Shown here: piece by piece, positions 15,265-24,589 of the stretch
Layout: every line of letters begins with the position of its first letter
Numbering within the stretch: position 1 is the stretch's first letter
Origin: [Pseudomonas] carboxydohydrogena
Lineage (GTDB): Bacteria > Pseudomonadota > Alphaproteobacteria > Rhizobiales > Xanthobacteraceae
Direction of reading: 5' to 3'
NCBI RefSeq assembly: GCF_029030725.1
Contig: NZ_CP113162.1
Coordinates: forward strand, 2,354,501-2,418,500
DNA: 64,000 nucleotides
The notes under the pieces: model-generated
Seen by the model: only the letters and a program-made list of their open reading frames with translations
Database searches by the model: none
Told to the model about the DNA's origin: nothing
Made by a program: the position numbers and the translations under genes

Positions 15265-15653
15265 TCGTTCCTCCCGGCCAACGCGAGCAAGCATCTACGT
15301 GCCCTTGCCCTGTCGAAATTGAAAGAGATGGTCTCTCCAATCATGGAGCGCGGGAGGCAACGATTGTCTCCAGAAACAACCGCTCCTGAAAACAAATAGC
15401 CCAGTGGCGCCAAGCCGTGAGGCTTCGCGATTTCGCCGGACCATTTCGCAGGCTACGTGCCGTCTCATGCCGTTGCGTCTCTCCCGCTCAACCGGGGCTA
15501 TCCGCCCTCTTGTTCTGGCTAACGTGCCATTGTCCGGCGGCTCTGTAAAGATGTCATATGTCTAATATAAGACCTAAACCCAAACTTTGTTGGTTCCTGT
15601 CCCGTCATGCAGGACATGTCGCATCTGGCATGCCAGACTTCGCGCACCGGCAT
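15265..15653. other. Intergenic region carrying the promoter of the transporter/dehydrogenase operon
   Basis: Non-coding stretch between the transporter ATPase gene and the mmsA terminator; both neighbours are on the minus strand. No convincing gene was seen. The AT-rich part near 15550-15600 holds the palindrome at 15560-15573 and is the likeliest promoter. The roughly 300-nt distance from there to the ATPase start implies a long 5' leader. I saw no recognisable riboswitch in it. Confidence 0.5.
15560..15573. promoter_or_regulatory. Near-palindromic operator-like site upstream of the transporter/dehydrogenase operon
   Basis: GTCTAATATAAGAC is palindromic except for one central pair and agrees with the site before suyA (GTCTTATATAAGAT) at 12 of 14 positions. 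A CATATG palindrome immediately precedes it (15555-15560). Sharing by the two halves of the cluster suggests a common regulator. The GntR/UTRA protein is the only regulator in the array. Confidence 0.5.
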
Positions 15654-15683
15654 AAAAAAACAGCCGGTGAAACCGGCTGTTTT
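15654..15683 (-). terminator. Rho-independent terminator of mmsA
   Basis: CAGCCGGT (15661-15668), loop GAA, ACCGGCTG (15672-15679). On the minus strand the hairpin is followed by seven T residues, and it lies about 60 bp after the mmsA stop. It separates mmsA transcription from the sulfonate array. Confidence 0.9.
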
Positions 15684-15741
15684 CGATGTCTGAAATTTTC
15701 GTAATGCCAAAACCCGGAACGAACGAGACGTCCGATGGCTC

Positions 15742-17238
15742 CTACATATTCGGAATGGCGAACTCCGCACCGGATGCGATGCCAACCGGCCACCGGCTCG
15801 TGATGGTCTTGAGCTTGGTGTAGAAGCGGATGCCTTCCGGCCCATGCATATCGTGATCGCCGAAGAACGAGGCCTTCCAGCCACCGAACGAATGATAGGC
15901 CATCGGGATCGGGATCGGCACATTGATGCCGACCATGCCGACCTGAATGCGGTGCGCGAACTCACGCGCTGAATCCCCGTCGCGGGTGAAGATCGCAGTG
16001 CCGTTGCCGTACTCGTTTTCGTTAATCATCTTCGCCGCGGTGTCGTAGTCCGCCGCGCGCACCACCGACAGCACCGGGCCGAAAATCTCGTCCTTGTAGA
16101 TTTTCATGTCGGTGGTGACGTTGTCGAACAGCGAGCCGCCGAGGAAGTAACCGTTCTCGTAGCCCTGCATCTTGAAGCCGCGTCCGTCGACCACGAGCTT
16201 GGCGCCTTCCGATACGCCGGTATCGATATAACCGTGGACGCGGTCGCGATGCGCCTTGGTGACGAGCGGTCCCATCTCGGCTTCGAGATCCGGGCCCGGT
16301 CCGATCTTCAATCCCCTCACGCGCGGCGTCAGTTTCTCGATCAGCGTATCGGCCGTCTTCTTGCCGACCGGCACCACGACCGAAATCGCCATGCAACGCT
16401 CGCCAGCCGCGCCATAGGCCGCGCCCATCAGCGCATCGACAGCCTGATCCATGTCCGCGTCGGGCATGATCACCATGTGGTTCTTCGCGCCGCCGAGCGC
16501 CTGGCAGCGTTTTCCTTCATGCGTCGCGGTCTGATAGATGTAGCGCGCGATCGGCGTCGAGCCGACGAAGCTGATAGCGGATACATCCGGATGCTTCAGC
16601 AAGGCGTCCACCGCCTCCTTGTCGCCCTGCACGACATTGAAGACGCCATCCGGCACGCCCGCTTCCTTGAGCCAGTCGGCGATCAGCAGCGCCGCGGACG
16701 GATCGCGTTCCGACGGCTTCAGGATGAAGGTGTTGCCGCAGACCAGCGCCACCGGAAACATCCACATCGGCACCATGATCGGGAAATTGAACGGGGTAAT
16801 GCCAGCGACGACGCCGAGCGGCTGGCGGATAGCGTAGCTATCGACACGGGTGCCGACGTCCTCGCTGTAATCGCCCTTCAACAGGTGCGGCGCGCCGGTG
16901 GCGAACTCCACCACTTCGAGGCCGCGCTGCACTTCGCCGCGCGCGTCGGTCAACAGCTTGCCGTGCTCCTGCGAGACGGCCTTGGCCAATTCCTCGCTGC
17001 GTTCTTCGACGATGCGCTGAAACTTGGCGATGATGCGGGAGCGGCGCAGCGGCGTCACCGCCGCCCAGGCCGGAAACGCCCGGCGCGCGGCCGCGACCGC
17101 CTGATCGACTTCCGCGGTGCTCGCGAGCGCCACGCTGGCAGTCTGCTGACCGATCGCCGGATTGAAGACGGGCGCGGTGCGCCCGCTTTTCCCGGCCACC
17201 CGCTGGCCATTGATATAATGTGAGATGTCTGAAGCCAT
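15742..17238 (-). CDS. mmsA: CoA-acylating methylmalonate-semialdehyde dehydrogenase
   Basis: 498 residues, standard length. The enzyme oxidises malonate or methylmalonate semialdehyde to acetyl-CoA or propionyl-CoA in valine, inositol and beta-alanine breakdown. The catalytic Cys is in [14 protein letters not shown] near residue 282, NAD-binding [12 protein letters not shown] is present, and the C-terminus [20 protein letters not shown] is typical of MMSDH. It stands alone, ends in a strong terminator, and is divergent from a LysR gene 153 bp away, its likely regulator. Although next to the sulfonate array, it is separated by the terminator and need not belong to it. Confidence 0.93.
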   Translation of the reverse strand: MASDISHYINGQRVAGKSGRTAPVFNPAIGQQTASVALASTAEVDQAVAAARRAFPAWAAVTPLRRSRIIAKFQRIVEERSEELAKAVSQEHGKLLTDARGEVQRGLEVVEFATGAPHLLKGDYSEDVGTRVDSYAIRQPLGVVAGITPFNFPIMVPMWMFPVALVCGNTFILKPSERDPSAALLIADWLKEAGVPDGVFNVVQGDKEAVDALLKHPDVSAISFVGSTPIARYIYQTATHEGKRCQALGGAKNHMVIMPDADMDQAVDALMGAAYGAAGERCMAISVVVPVGKKTADTLIEKLTPRVRGLKIGPGPDLEAEMGPLVTKAHRDRVHGYIDTGVSEGAKLVVDGRGFKMQGYENGYFLGGSLFDNVTTDMKIYKDEIFGPVLSVVRAADYDTAAKMINENEYGNGTAIFTRDGDSAREFAHRIQVGMVGINVPIPIPMAYHSFGGWKASFFGDHDMHGPEGIRFYTKLKTITSRWPVGIASGAEFAIPNM

Positions 17239-17347
17239 GATTGTTCTCCCGAGGCTGTTATTCGAGGCCGATTTTGCGCTTCACACCCCCTCGGGCCAAG
17301 CCGCACTATTGTTTCGCCGTTGTGCAGAAATTAAAGTACCTGACGTC

Positions 17348-17375
17348 GGGGTGAGCAAAAAACTGCATTCACCCC
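17348..17375. promoter_or_regulatory. Inverted repeat in the mmsA-lysR divergent promoter region
   Basis: GGGGTGA (17348-17354) and TCACCCC (17369-17375) form a perfect 7-bp inverted repeat with a 14-bp spacer, ending 16 bp before the lysR start. This is the expected place for autoregulatory binding of a LysR protein. Assignment is by position and symmetry only. Confidence 0.4.
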
Positions 17376-17391
17376 AGAAACGGGCACCGGG

Positions 17392-18279
17392 ATGGATTGG
17401 GATCGCGTTCGGATTTTCCTTGAGGTAGCCAGGACCGGCCAGATCCTCGGCGCCTCGAAAAAGCTGGGCCTCAATCACGCTACCGTGGCACGGCAACTCA
17501 GCGCGCTTGAGCGCGAGATGAAGACCCGCCTCGTCAAGCGCGACACCACCGGCTGCACGCTGACGCGATCGGGCGAGGCCCTGATGGCGACCGCCGAGAA
17601 GGTCGAATCCGAATTCCTGCGGGTCGGTTCGCAACTGGCATCGACATCCGACCGGGTGACCGGGACCGTGCGCGTGGGCGCGCCGGACGGAATCGGAAAC
17701 TACCTCCTCGCCGAGCAACTTGGCGCACTCGCCGCCATGCATCCGGAACTGATCGTGCAACTGGTGCCGCTGCCGCGCACCTTTTCGCTCTCGAAGCGCG
17801 AAGCAGATATCGTGATCGTGGTGGAACGGCCGAAGGACGGGCGGCTCATCACCACCAAGCTGACAGATTATTCACTCAGCCTGTATGCGTCGAAACAATA
17901 CCTCGACCACTTTCCGCCGATCCGCAGCGAGGCCGACCTCGCCGGCCATCTGTTCATCACGCAGGTCAGCGATTTCGTCTATAGCCGCGCGCTCGACTAT
18001 TCGTCCTATTTCGACACCCTGATGTCGCGCCGTTACGAATGCGGAAGCGTCGTCGGCCAGGTCGAAGCCGTGCGCGCGGGCCACGGCATCGGCATCCTGC
18101 ACGACTACGCCACCCGGCGTTATCCCGAACTGCGGCGGCTGCTGCCGGAAATCCGTTTCGTACGGACCTACTGGCTGGTGTCGCACCCCGACACGCACGG
18201 CACGCGGCGCGTACGCGAGGTGCACCGCTACATCGCCGAACGCGTCCGCGCCGAGCGGCGTCATTTCATGGCCGGGTAA
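17392..18279 (+). CDS. LysR-family transcriptional regulator, probable regulator of mmsA
   Basis: 295 residues, usual LysR length. The N-terminal helix-turn-helix is visible ([20 protein letters not shown], then [12 protein letters not shown]). The C-terminal substrate-binding domain starts near residue 90 ([18 protein letters not shown]). The N-terminal sequence [14 protein letters not shown] is typical of a subgroup found beside dehydrogenases in alphaproteobacteria. Its divergent position from mmsA, with an inverted repeat between them, suggests it controls mmsA and itself. The effector is unknown. The downstream acyl-CoA dehydrogenase gene begins 55 bp after its stop and may be read through. 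Confidence 0.9.
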   Translation: MDWDRVRIFLEVARTGQILGASKKLGLNHATVARQLSALEREMKTRLVKRDTTGCTLTRSGEALMATAEKVESEFLRVGSQLASTSDRVTGTVRVGAPDGIGNYLLAEQLGALAAMHPELIVQLVPLPRTFSLSKREADIVIVVERPKDGRLITTKLTDYSLSLYASKQYLDHFPPIRSEADLAGHLFITQVSDFVYSRALDYSSYFDTLMSRRYECGSVVGQVEAVRAGHGIGILHDYATRRYPELRRLLPEIRFVRTYWLVSHPDTHGTRRVREVHRYIAERVRAERRHFMAG

Positions 18280-18334
18280 AACTCGGATAATATCAGCCGC
18301 AGTCAGCGCAGAATCGTTTCGGAAACATCACACC

Positions 18335-20119
18335 ATGACCTATCGCGCGCCCGTCGAGGATATCCTGCTCGCACTCAACTACGGCGCCGCGCTGAATGAG
18401 GCGATCCGCGCCGGGCATTACCGCAATTACGATGCCGACACCGCAAGCGCCGTCATCGCGGAGGCGGGGAAATTCGCAAGCGAAGTGCTCGCGCCGCTCA
18501 ACCGTGTCGGCGACGAACACGGCGCGACGCTGAAAGACAATAAGGTCACCACGTCGCCCGGATGGCGCGACGCATACCAAGGCTGGGTCGAGGCGGGCTG
18601 GAATTCCCTCACCGGCGCGGAGGAATTTGGCGGGCAAGGACTGCCCATCGTGCTGCACGCCGCTTGCAGCGAAATCTGGAGCGCGGCGAACATGGCGTTC
18701 GGGCTATGCCCGCTGCTCACGGCGGGCGCCATCGAGGCTCTCACCGTCCACGGCGCTGACGATCTCAAACAGACTTATCTCGCCAAACTCGTGTCCGGCG
18801 AATGGACCGGCACCATGCAACTCACCGAGCCGCAGGCAGGCTCCGATGTCGGCGCGCTACGCACCCGCGCGGAGAAACAAAGCGACGGCAGCTATCGGCT
18901 CACGGGCACGAAAATCTTCATCACCTACGGCGACCACGACATGACCGCCAACATCGTGCATCTCGTGCTCGCGCGCCTGCCCGGCGCGCCGGAAGGCACC
19001 AAGGGAATCTCGCTGTTCGTGGTGCCGAAGTTTCTCGTCAATGCCGACGGCTCGCTGGGCGCGCGCAACGATGTCTACGCCACCGGGCTCGAACACAAGC
19101 TCGGCATTCACGGCTCGCCGACCTGCACCATGACGATGGGCGACAATGGCGGCGCGGTCGGATATCTCGTCGGCGAAGAAAACAACGGCATGGCCTGCAT
19201 GTTCACGATGATGAACCAGGCCCGCCTCGGCGTCGGGCTCGAGGGCGTCGGCATCGCCGAGCGCGCGACGCAGCAGGCGCTCGCCTATGCCCATGAGCGC
19301 AGGCAGGGCCGCGCGCTCGGCTACAAAAGCGGCGAGCCCGATCCCATCGCCGTGCATCCCGATGTGAAACGCAATCTCATGACCATGCGCGCCCTCACGG
19401 CCGCCGCGCGCACGATCTGCTACGCCACGGCGGTCGCGATCGACGCCTCGCATCAGGCACAGGACGAAGCCGCGCGCGAGAAGGCGAACGCCCGCGCGGG
19501 ACTGCTGACGCCGATGGCGAAAGCCTTCTCGACCGACATCGCCAACGAAGTCGCGGCCCTCGGCGTGCAGGTGCATGGCGGCGCGGGCTTCATCGAGGAA
19601 ACCGGTGCCGCGCAATATGTGCGCGATGCGCGCATCCTCACGATCTATGAAGGCACCAACGGCATTCAGGCCAACGACCTCGTGATGCGCAAGCTCGGCG
19701 CCGACAAGGGCGCAGCGCTACGCGACCTGCTCGACGAACTCGAACAGATCGTTGCGCGCCTCAATGCGTCGAACGATCCCGCGTTCGGCGCGACAGGTGC
19801 GATTCTGCGCGATGCGCTTGGCTCGGCCGCGCGCGCCAGCGAATGGCTGCTGGACAAAATCGGCAGCAATCCAAACGAGGCGCTGGCGGCCGCGACACCT
19901 TATCTCCGCCTGCTCTCGCTCGCCACCGGCGGCTGCATGCTGGCGCGGCAGGCTCTCGATGGGCGCACCGACGACGCGCTGCGCGACCATGCCCGGCGCC
20001 GCGCGCCGCTGGCGCGTTTCCTCGCCGAAAACATGGTGGTGCAGGCCCCGGCGCTGGAACAATCCATCATCCGGGGCGGCGGCGCGATCGATGACGCCGA
20101 CATGACGCTCGCGGATTAG
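18335..20119 (+). CDS. Acyl-CoA dehydrogenase, DmdC-like large type
   Basis: 594 residues, much longer than ordinary acyl-CoA dehydrogenases (about 380) and matching the DmdC/FadE-like group with N- and C-terminal extensions. FAD-contact segments MQLTEPQAGSDVGAL and the GTKIFITYGDHDM strand are present, and the catalytic base Glu is in IYEGTNGIQANDL. DmdC oxidises 3-methylmercaptopropionyl-CoA in marine DMSP metabolism; many soil paralogues probably act on other short or branched acyl-CoAs. No dmdB or dmdD gene is beside it, so I do not assign a DMSP role. The enoyl-CoA isomerase-like gene follows 151 bp later. Confidence 0.88.
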   Translation: MTYRAPVEDILLALNYGAALNEAIRAGHYRNYDADTASAVIAEAGKFASEVLAPLNRVGDEHGATLKDNKVTTSPGWRDAYQGWVEAGWNSLTGAEEFGGQGLPIVLHAACSEIWSAANMAFGLCPLLTAGAIEALTVHGADDLKQTYLAKLVSGEWTGTMQLTEPQAGSDVGALRTRAEKQSDGSYRLTGTKIFITYGDHDMTANIVHLVLARLPGAPEGTKGISLFVVPKFLVNADGSLGARNDVYATGLEHKLGIHGSPTCTMTMGDNGGAVGYLVGEENNGMACMFTMMNQARLGVGLEGVGIAERATQQALAYAHERRQGRALGYKSGEPDPIAVHPDVKRNLMTMRALTAAARTICYATAVAIDASHQAQDEAAREKANARAGLLTPMAKAFSTDIANEVAALGVQVHGGAGFIEETGAAQYVRDARILTIYEGTNGIQANDLVMRKLGADKGAALRDLLDELEQIVARLNASNDPAFGATGAILRDALGSAARASEWLLDKIGSNPNEALAAATPYLRLLSLATGGCMLARQALDGRTDDALRDHARRRAPLARFLAENMVVQAPALEQSIIRGGGAIDDADMTLAD

Positions 20120-20270
20120 GCGGATTCTGCAATTTCGCACCCGTTTATTGCCCCGGTCAGGGCATCGGCCTCCCCAGATCATTCGGTAAAACCGGCGCTT
20201 GCCCATATGGGCAGCCCTTCGGATCATGTAAGATGAGTCCGATTGACCCGCCGCAAGGCCAAGGACCCGC

Positions 20271-21017
20271 ATGCCCGATCACGTCATCGTCACGGATGAA
20301 GAATCAACCCGCATCATCAAGCTGCGTCGCCCGGAAAAAAAGAACGCGCTCACGCAAGGCATGTACGATGCGATGCGCAATGCCATCGACACCGCCCAGA
20401 ACAATCCGGCGATCCGCTGCCTGATGATCACCGGCGGCCTCGGCGTGTTCACCGCCGGCAACGATCTCGAGGACTTCCAGAGGGCCGGTGCCGGCGAGCC
20501 CCGGCCGATCAGCGCCGTCAAGTTCATGTACTCGCTGGTGCAGAACACCAAGCCGCTGATCGCCGCCGTCGATGGCATCGCGATCGGCATCGGCACCACG
20601 ATGATGTTCCATTGCGACTATGTCGTCGCCAGCACCGCCGCGTCGTTTTCGACGCCCTTCATCCATCTCGGTCTCGTGCCCGAAGGCGCGTCGAGTTTGC
20701 TCGCGCCGATGACGATGGGGCATCAGCGCGCGTTCTCGATGCTGCTGATGGGCAATCCCGTCAGCGCCGAGGAAGCCGAACGGGCAGGTTTCGTCAACGA
20801 CGTGGTTGCGCCCGGCCATGCCGAGGTCGAGGCGCTCAAGGTTGCACGCGAAATCTGTGCGCTGCCTGCCGAGGCGCTCGCCACCTCGCGAAAATTATTG
20901 CGGCCGCCGCCGGAAGAACTCTTGCGCCGGATCGATCAGGAGAGTCATCTGTTCGGCGAGCGGCTTTCCTCGCCCGAGGCGGTTGCCGCATTCGCAGCAT
21001 TTTTTGCGCGTAAATAA
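20271..21017 (+). CDS. Crotonase-fold enoyl-CoA isomerase-like protein (ECI2 type)
   Basis: 248 residues with the crotonase fold: oxyanion-hole segment FTAGNDLEDF and DGIAIGIGTTMMFHCDYVVA. Neither Glu of classical enoyl-CoA hydratase is present; the positions read Thr and Phe. The segment LGLVPEGASS instead carries a Glu where delta3-delta2-enoyl-CoA isomerases of the ECI2/Eci1 group have theirs. It therefore probably shifts double bonds during breakdown of unsaturated acyl-CoAs rather than hydrating them. Start codon ATG at 20271; an earlier in-frame start is not supported. Automatic annotation will most likely read enoyl-CoA hydratase. Confidence 0.85.
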   Translation: MPDHVIVTDEESTRIIKLRRPEKKNALTQGMYDAMRNAIDTAQNNPAIRCLMITGGLGVFTAGNDLEDFQRAGAGEPRPISAVKFMYSLVQNTKPLIAAVDGIAIGIGTTMMFHCDYVVASTAASFSTPFIHLGLVPEGASSLLAPMTMGHQRAFSMLLMGNPVSAEEAERAGFVNDVVAPGHAEVEALKVAREICALPAEALATSRKLLRPPPEELLRRIDQESHLFGERLSSPEAVAAFAAFFARK

Positions 21018-21071
21018 CCCTTTGGCTCGCACTCGTTAAGTTTGTATCCGTTCCATCTGCAAGGATTGTCC

Positions 21072-22004
21072 ATGTCCACTCTTCTGCTGACGCATACCGC
21101 TTCCTCGCTCAATCACAAGGTGAGCGAAGGCCATCCGGAGCGTCCCGACCGCATCCGCGCGATGGAGAAGGCGCTGAGCCAGGACATCTTCAAGCCGCTG
21201 GTGCGTGAGGAAGCGCCGATGGGCGATATCGAGACCGTCACGCTATGCCACGACGAAAGCTACGTCGATGAAATCCGCGAGATGGCGCCGAAAGAAGGCA
21301 TCGTCTACATCGACGGCGACACCATGATGTCGCCCGGCACATGGGAAGCCGCGATGCGCGGCGTCGGCGGCGCCAACGCGGGCATCGATGCGGTCGTGTC
21401 AGGCAAGGCGCAGAACGTGTTCGTCGGCACCCGTCCCTGCGGCCACCACGCCGAGCGCAACCGCGCGATGGGCTTCTGCATCTTCGATCAGGCCGCAATC
21501 GCCGCGCGCTACGCGCAGAAGAAGCACGGCATCGGCCGCGTCGCCGTGGTCGATTTCGACGTGCATCACGGCAACGGCTCGCAGGATATTTTCTGGGCCG
21601 ATCCCACCGTGATGTATTGCTCCACGCATCAGATGCCGCTCTTTCCCGGCACCGGCGCCACGCAGGAGCGCGGCGAGCATGACACCATCGTCAACGCACC
21701 GATGCGGCCGGGCGAAGGCGGCCCGAAATTCCGTGAGGCGTTCGAGGGCGTGATCCTGCCGCAACTCGAGAAGTTCTCGCCCGAGCTCGTCATCATTTCG
21801 GCGGGCTTCGACGCGCACTGGCGCGATCCGCTCGCCAACATCCAGCTCGACGAGAAGGATTTCGGATGGGTGACGAAGAAGCTGATGGATGTCGCCGACA
21901 AGAGCGCGGGCGGACGTATCGTCTCGGTGCTGGAAGGCGGCTACGATTTGCAGGGCCTGCACGATTCGATCGTCGAGCATGTCAGTGCCCTGATGGGACA
22001 CTGA
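21072..22004 (+). CDS. Histone deacetylase-family amidohydrolase (AcuC/acetylpolyamine amidohydrolase type)
   Basis: 310 residues from the ATG at 21072, preceded by AAGGA; an upstream ATG at 21042 has no ribosome site. The zinc-hydrolase landmarks are complete: EGHPERPDRIRAM, RPCGHHAERNRAMGFC (tandem His), DFDVHHGNGSQDIFW (zinc Asp and His) and SAGFDAHWRDP (zinc Asp). Bacterial members remove acetyl groups from polyamines, acetyl-CoA synthetase or unknown substrates. It lies directly before xseB and dxs, an order I recall from related rhizobial genomes, where the function is not established. Confidence 0.92.
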   Translation: MSTLLLTHTASSLNHKVSEGHPERPDRIRAMEKALSQDIFKPLVREEAPMGDIETVTLCHDESYVDEIREMAPKEGIVYIDGDTMMSPGTWEAAMRGVGGANAGIDAVVSGKAQNVFVGTRPCGHHAERNRAMGFCIFDQAAIAARYAQKKHGIGRVAVVDFDVHHGNGSQDIFWADPTVMYCSTHQMPLFPGTGATQERGEHDTIVNAPMRPGEGGPKFREAFEGVILPQLEKFSPELVIISAGFDAHWRDPLANIQLDEKDFGWVTKKLMDVADKSAGGRIVSVLEGGYDLQGLHDSIVEHVSALMGH

Positions 22005-22092
22005 ACCACGCCACACCAAACCGCGCCACATTGCGTCCGCAAATCAGACCTACGCTTTGAGAAGCGCCACAGAATCGACCGGGGAACACTCT

Positions 22093-22344
22093 ATGGCCAG
22101 TAACAGCCACGCCGACGTCAAGACAATGACTTTCGAACGCGCGATCGAGGAACTTGAATCCATCGTCAAGCGACTGGAAGACGGCAAGGTGCCGCTGGAA
22201 GAATCGGTCGCGATCTACGAGCGCGGCGAAACGCTGAAGCGGCGCTGCGAGGAACTGCTGCGGCTCGCCGAGGCGCGGGTCGACAAGATCACCACGGACG
22301 CCTCCGGCGCGGCAGTGGGCACCGAACCGCTCGACGTGCGGTGA
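22093..22344 (+). CDS. xseB: Exodeoxyribonuclease VII small subunit
   Basis: 83 residues from the ATG at 22093 after GGGGA; the frame can be read from 22057, but the family begins close to FERAIEELESIVKRLEDG. That motif and the following PLEESVAIYERGETLKRRCEE form the two-helix small subunit that binds the XseA catalytic subunit in multiple copies. XseA is not in this window. The complex degrades single-stranded DNA in both directions. The gene precedes dxs, its usual partner in many proteobacteria. Confidence 0.95.
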   Translation: MASNSHADVKTMTFERAIEELESIVKRLEDGKVPLEESVAIYERGETLKRRCEELLRLAEARVDKITTDASGAAVGTEPLDVR

Positions 22345-22413
22345 TCGTCACTAAGGCAGGACAATAGCGATGTCGCCCCCGCGCAGGGCTGGCTTTCGTC
22401 ACCTGAACTAGCC

Positions 22414-22440
22414 CCTCTCCCCCACAGCGAGAGGGAGAGG
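22414..22440. repeat. Short palindromic repeat upstream of dxs
   Basis: CCTCTCCC (22414-22421) and GGGAGAGG (22433-22440) form a perfect 8-bp inverted repeat with an 11-bp loop. There is no T-tract on either side. Such sequences are scattered in intergenic regions of rhizobia; a mobile repeat or an mRNA-stabilising hairpin are the likeliest readings. Confidence 0.5.
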
Positions 22441-22563
22441 CACCTCCTATTTTCCGGGGTTCCGGCGCATTGGCATGACTTTGGAATTGGTATAAAGCCT
22501 GCCGATACACGGCGCGGCCACAGGCCAGACGACCGTTCCCCATCATTTCCGCAAGGCCCGCCC

Positions 22564-24480
22564 GTGTCTCAGACCAGCACGACCCCGTTGCTCGATACCA
22601 TCCCAACCCCCGACAAACTGCGTGCCCTCTCGCCCGAGCAGTTGCCGCAGGTCGCGGACGAATTGCGCCGCGAAATGGTCGATGCTGTCTCCGTCACCGG
22701 CGGCCATCTCGGCGCTGGCCTCGGCGTGGTCGAACTGACGGTCGCGCTGCACTACGTGTTCAACACACCCGACGACCGCATCATCTGGGACGTCGGCCAT
22801 CAGGCCTACCCGCACAAGATCCTCACCGGACGCCGCGACCGCATCCGCACGCTGCGTCAGGGCGGCGGCCTGTCCGGTTTTCCCAAGCGCGCCGAGAGCG
22901 AATACGATGCATTCGGCACCGCGCATTCCTCGACATCGATTTCCGCCGGTCTCGGCATGGCGGTCGCGCGCGATTTGCAGCAGGGCAACAACAACGTCAT
23001 CGCCGTGATCGGCGATGGCTCGATGTCGGCGGGCATGGCCTATGAGGCGATGAACAATGCGGGCGCGCTGAACTCGCGCCTCATCGTCATCCTCAACGAC
23101 AACGATATGTCGATCGCCCCGCCCGTGGGCGCGATGTCCGCCTATCTGGCACGGCTGATCTCGAGCCAGACCTACGGCACCGCGCGCGAGATTCTGAAAA
23201 ACATCGCCCACCGGATGCCGAAATTCTTTCAGGACCGCGCGTTGCGCGCGGAGGAATACGCGCGCGGCATGGTTGCGGGCGGCATGCTGTTCGAGGAACT
23301 TGGCCTGTTCTATGTCGGGCCGATCGACGGCCACAACCTCGACCATCTGCTGCCCGTGCTGACCAACGTGCGTGATAATGGCACCGGCCCGGTGCTGATC
23401 CATGTCGTCACCAAGAAGGGCAAGGGCTATGCGCCTGCGGAGGAATCCGACGACAAATATCATGGCGTGGTGAAGTTCGATGTCGCCACCGGCAAGCAGT
23501 TCAAGGCGAAGTCGAACGCCCCCTCCTACACCTCGGTGTTCGGCAACAGCCTCACCAGGGAAGCGCAAAAGGACGACAGGATCGTCGCCATCACCGGCGC
23601 GATGCCGGGCGGCACCGGCGTCGATATTTTCGCGAAATCGTTTCCGGAGCGCACCTTCGATGTCGGCATCGCCGAGCAGCATGCGGTGACCTTCGCGGCG
23701 GGCCTTGCCACCGAGGGCTACAAGCCGTTCTGCGCGCTGTACTCCACCTTCCTGCAACGCGGCTACGATCAGGTGGTGCACGACGTCGCGATCCAGAATC
23801 TCCCCGTTCGCTTCGCCATCGACCGCGCGGGCCTTGTCGGCGCCGACGGCCCGACCCATGCGGGTGCGTTCGACAACACCTATCTGGGCTGCCTGCCGAA
23901 CCTCATCATCATGGCCGCCGGTGACGAGGCCGACCTCGTACACATGGTCGCAACGCAGGTCGCCATCGACAACGCGCCGAGCGCGCTGCGCTATCCGCGC
24001 GGCGAAGGCCTCGGTCTCGAATTGCCCGATGTCGGCGTACCGCTCGAGATCGGCAAGGGCCGTATCCTGCGCGAAGGCAACAAGATCGCGCTGTTCTCGT
24101 TCGGCACCCGTCTTGGCGAATGCCTGAAGGCCGCCGACGAACTCGAAGCCCAGGGCCTGTCCACCACCGTCGCCGACGCACGCTTCCTCAAGCCGCTCGA
24201 TGTTGATCTCGCGCTGAAACTCGCGCGCTCGCACGAGGTGCTGATCACGGTCGAGGAAGGCTCGATCGGCGGCTTCGGCACTCATGTCATCCAGACGCTG
24301 GCCGATCACGGCGCGCTCGACAAGGGCGTGAAGGTCCGCTCGATGGTGCTGCCCGACATCTTCATCGATCAGGATTCTCCTGCGAAGATGTACGAACAGG
24401 CCGGGCTGGATGCGAAAGCCATCGTCGCCAAGGTGTTCGAGGCGCTAGGCAAGAGTGCGCCGTCCAGCAAATTGGCGTAA
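22564..24480 (+). CDS. dxs: 1-deoxy-D-xylulose-5-phosphate synthase
   Basis: 638 residues, full length, from a GTG at 22564. It is a thiamine-diphosphate transketolase-like enzyme that condenses pyruvate and glyceraldehyde-3-phosphate, the first step of the MEP isoprenoid pathway. The TPP/Mg motif is [18 protein letters not shown], preceded by the catalytic His in GTAHSSTS. The pyrimidine-domain Glu is in [11 protein letters not shown], and [18 protein letters not shown] follows. Gene order xseB-dxs-tlyA is common in the order. The 219-bp upstream gap contains a palindromic repeat but nothing recognisable as a riboswitch. Confidence 0.97.
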   Translation: MSQTSTTPLLDTIPTPDKLRALSPEQLPQVADELRREMVDAVSVTGGHLGAGLGVVELTVALHYVFNTPDDRIIWDVGHQAYPHKILTGRRDRIRTLRQGGGLSGFPKRAESEYDAFGTAHSSTSISAGLGMAVARDLQQGNNNVIAVIGDGSMSAGMAYEAMNNAGALNSRLIVILNDNDMSIAPPVGAMSAYLARLISSQTYGTAREILKNIAHRMPKFFQDRALRAEEYARGMVAGGMLFEELGLFYVGPIDGHNLDHLLPVLTNVRDNGTGPVLIHVVTKKGKGYAPAEESDDKYHGVVKFDVATGKQFKAKSNAPSYTSVFGNSLTREAQKDDRIVAITGAMPGGTGVDIFAKSFPERTFDVGIAEQHAVTFAAGLATEGYKPFCALYSTFLQRGYDQVVHDVAIQNLPVRFAIDRAGLVGADGPTHAGAFDNTYLGCLPNLIIMAAGDEADLVHMVATQVAIDNAPSALRYPRGEGLGLELPDVGVPLEIGKGRILREGNKIALFSFGTRLGECLKAADELEAQGLSTTVADARFLKPLDVDLALKLARSHEVLITVEEGSIGGFGTHVIQTLADHGALDKGVKVRSMVLPDIFIDQDSPAKMYEQAGLDAKAIVAKVFEALGKSAPSSKLA

Positions 24481-24485
24481 CATCG

Positions 24486-24579
24486 CGTCATTGCGAGCGG
24501 AGCGAAGCAATCCAGTGCTGCGAGAAGCAGGCAGTGCTGAACTGGATTGCTTCGTCGGCTTCGCCTCCTCGCAATGACG
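24486..24579. repeat. Interspersed palindromic repeat (CGTCATTGCGAG family) between dxs and tlyA
   Basis: The left end CGTCATTGCGAGCGGAGC and AAGCAATCCAG are mirrored by CTGGATTGCTTCG and CTCCTCGCAATGACG at the right end, giving a long imperfect hairpin. The same family occurs at 31215-31335. This resembles the abundant short palindromic elements of Bradyrhizobiaceae. It carries no gene. Confidence 0.8.
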
Positions 24580-24589
24580 AGAAAGACCG

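Noticed and set aside
15742-17238. mmsA as part of the sulfonate array
   Set aside because: A strong minus-strand terminator at 15654-15683 and its own divergent LysR gene separate it from the array.
18335-20119. Assignment as DMSP-pathway dmdC
   Set aside because: The large acyl-CoA dehydrogenase resembles DmdC, but no dmdA, dmdB or dmdD gene is nearby and many paralogues have other substrates.
22543-24309. 588-residue open frame antisense to dxs
   Set aside because: Typical shadow of a high-GC gene; dxs itself is complete with all catalytic motifs.
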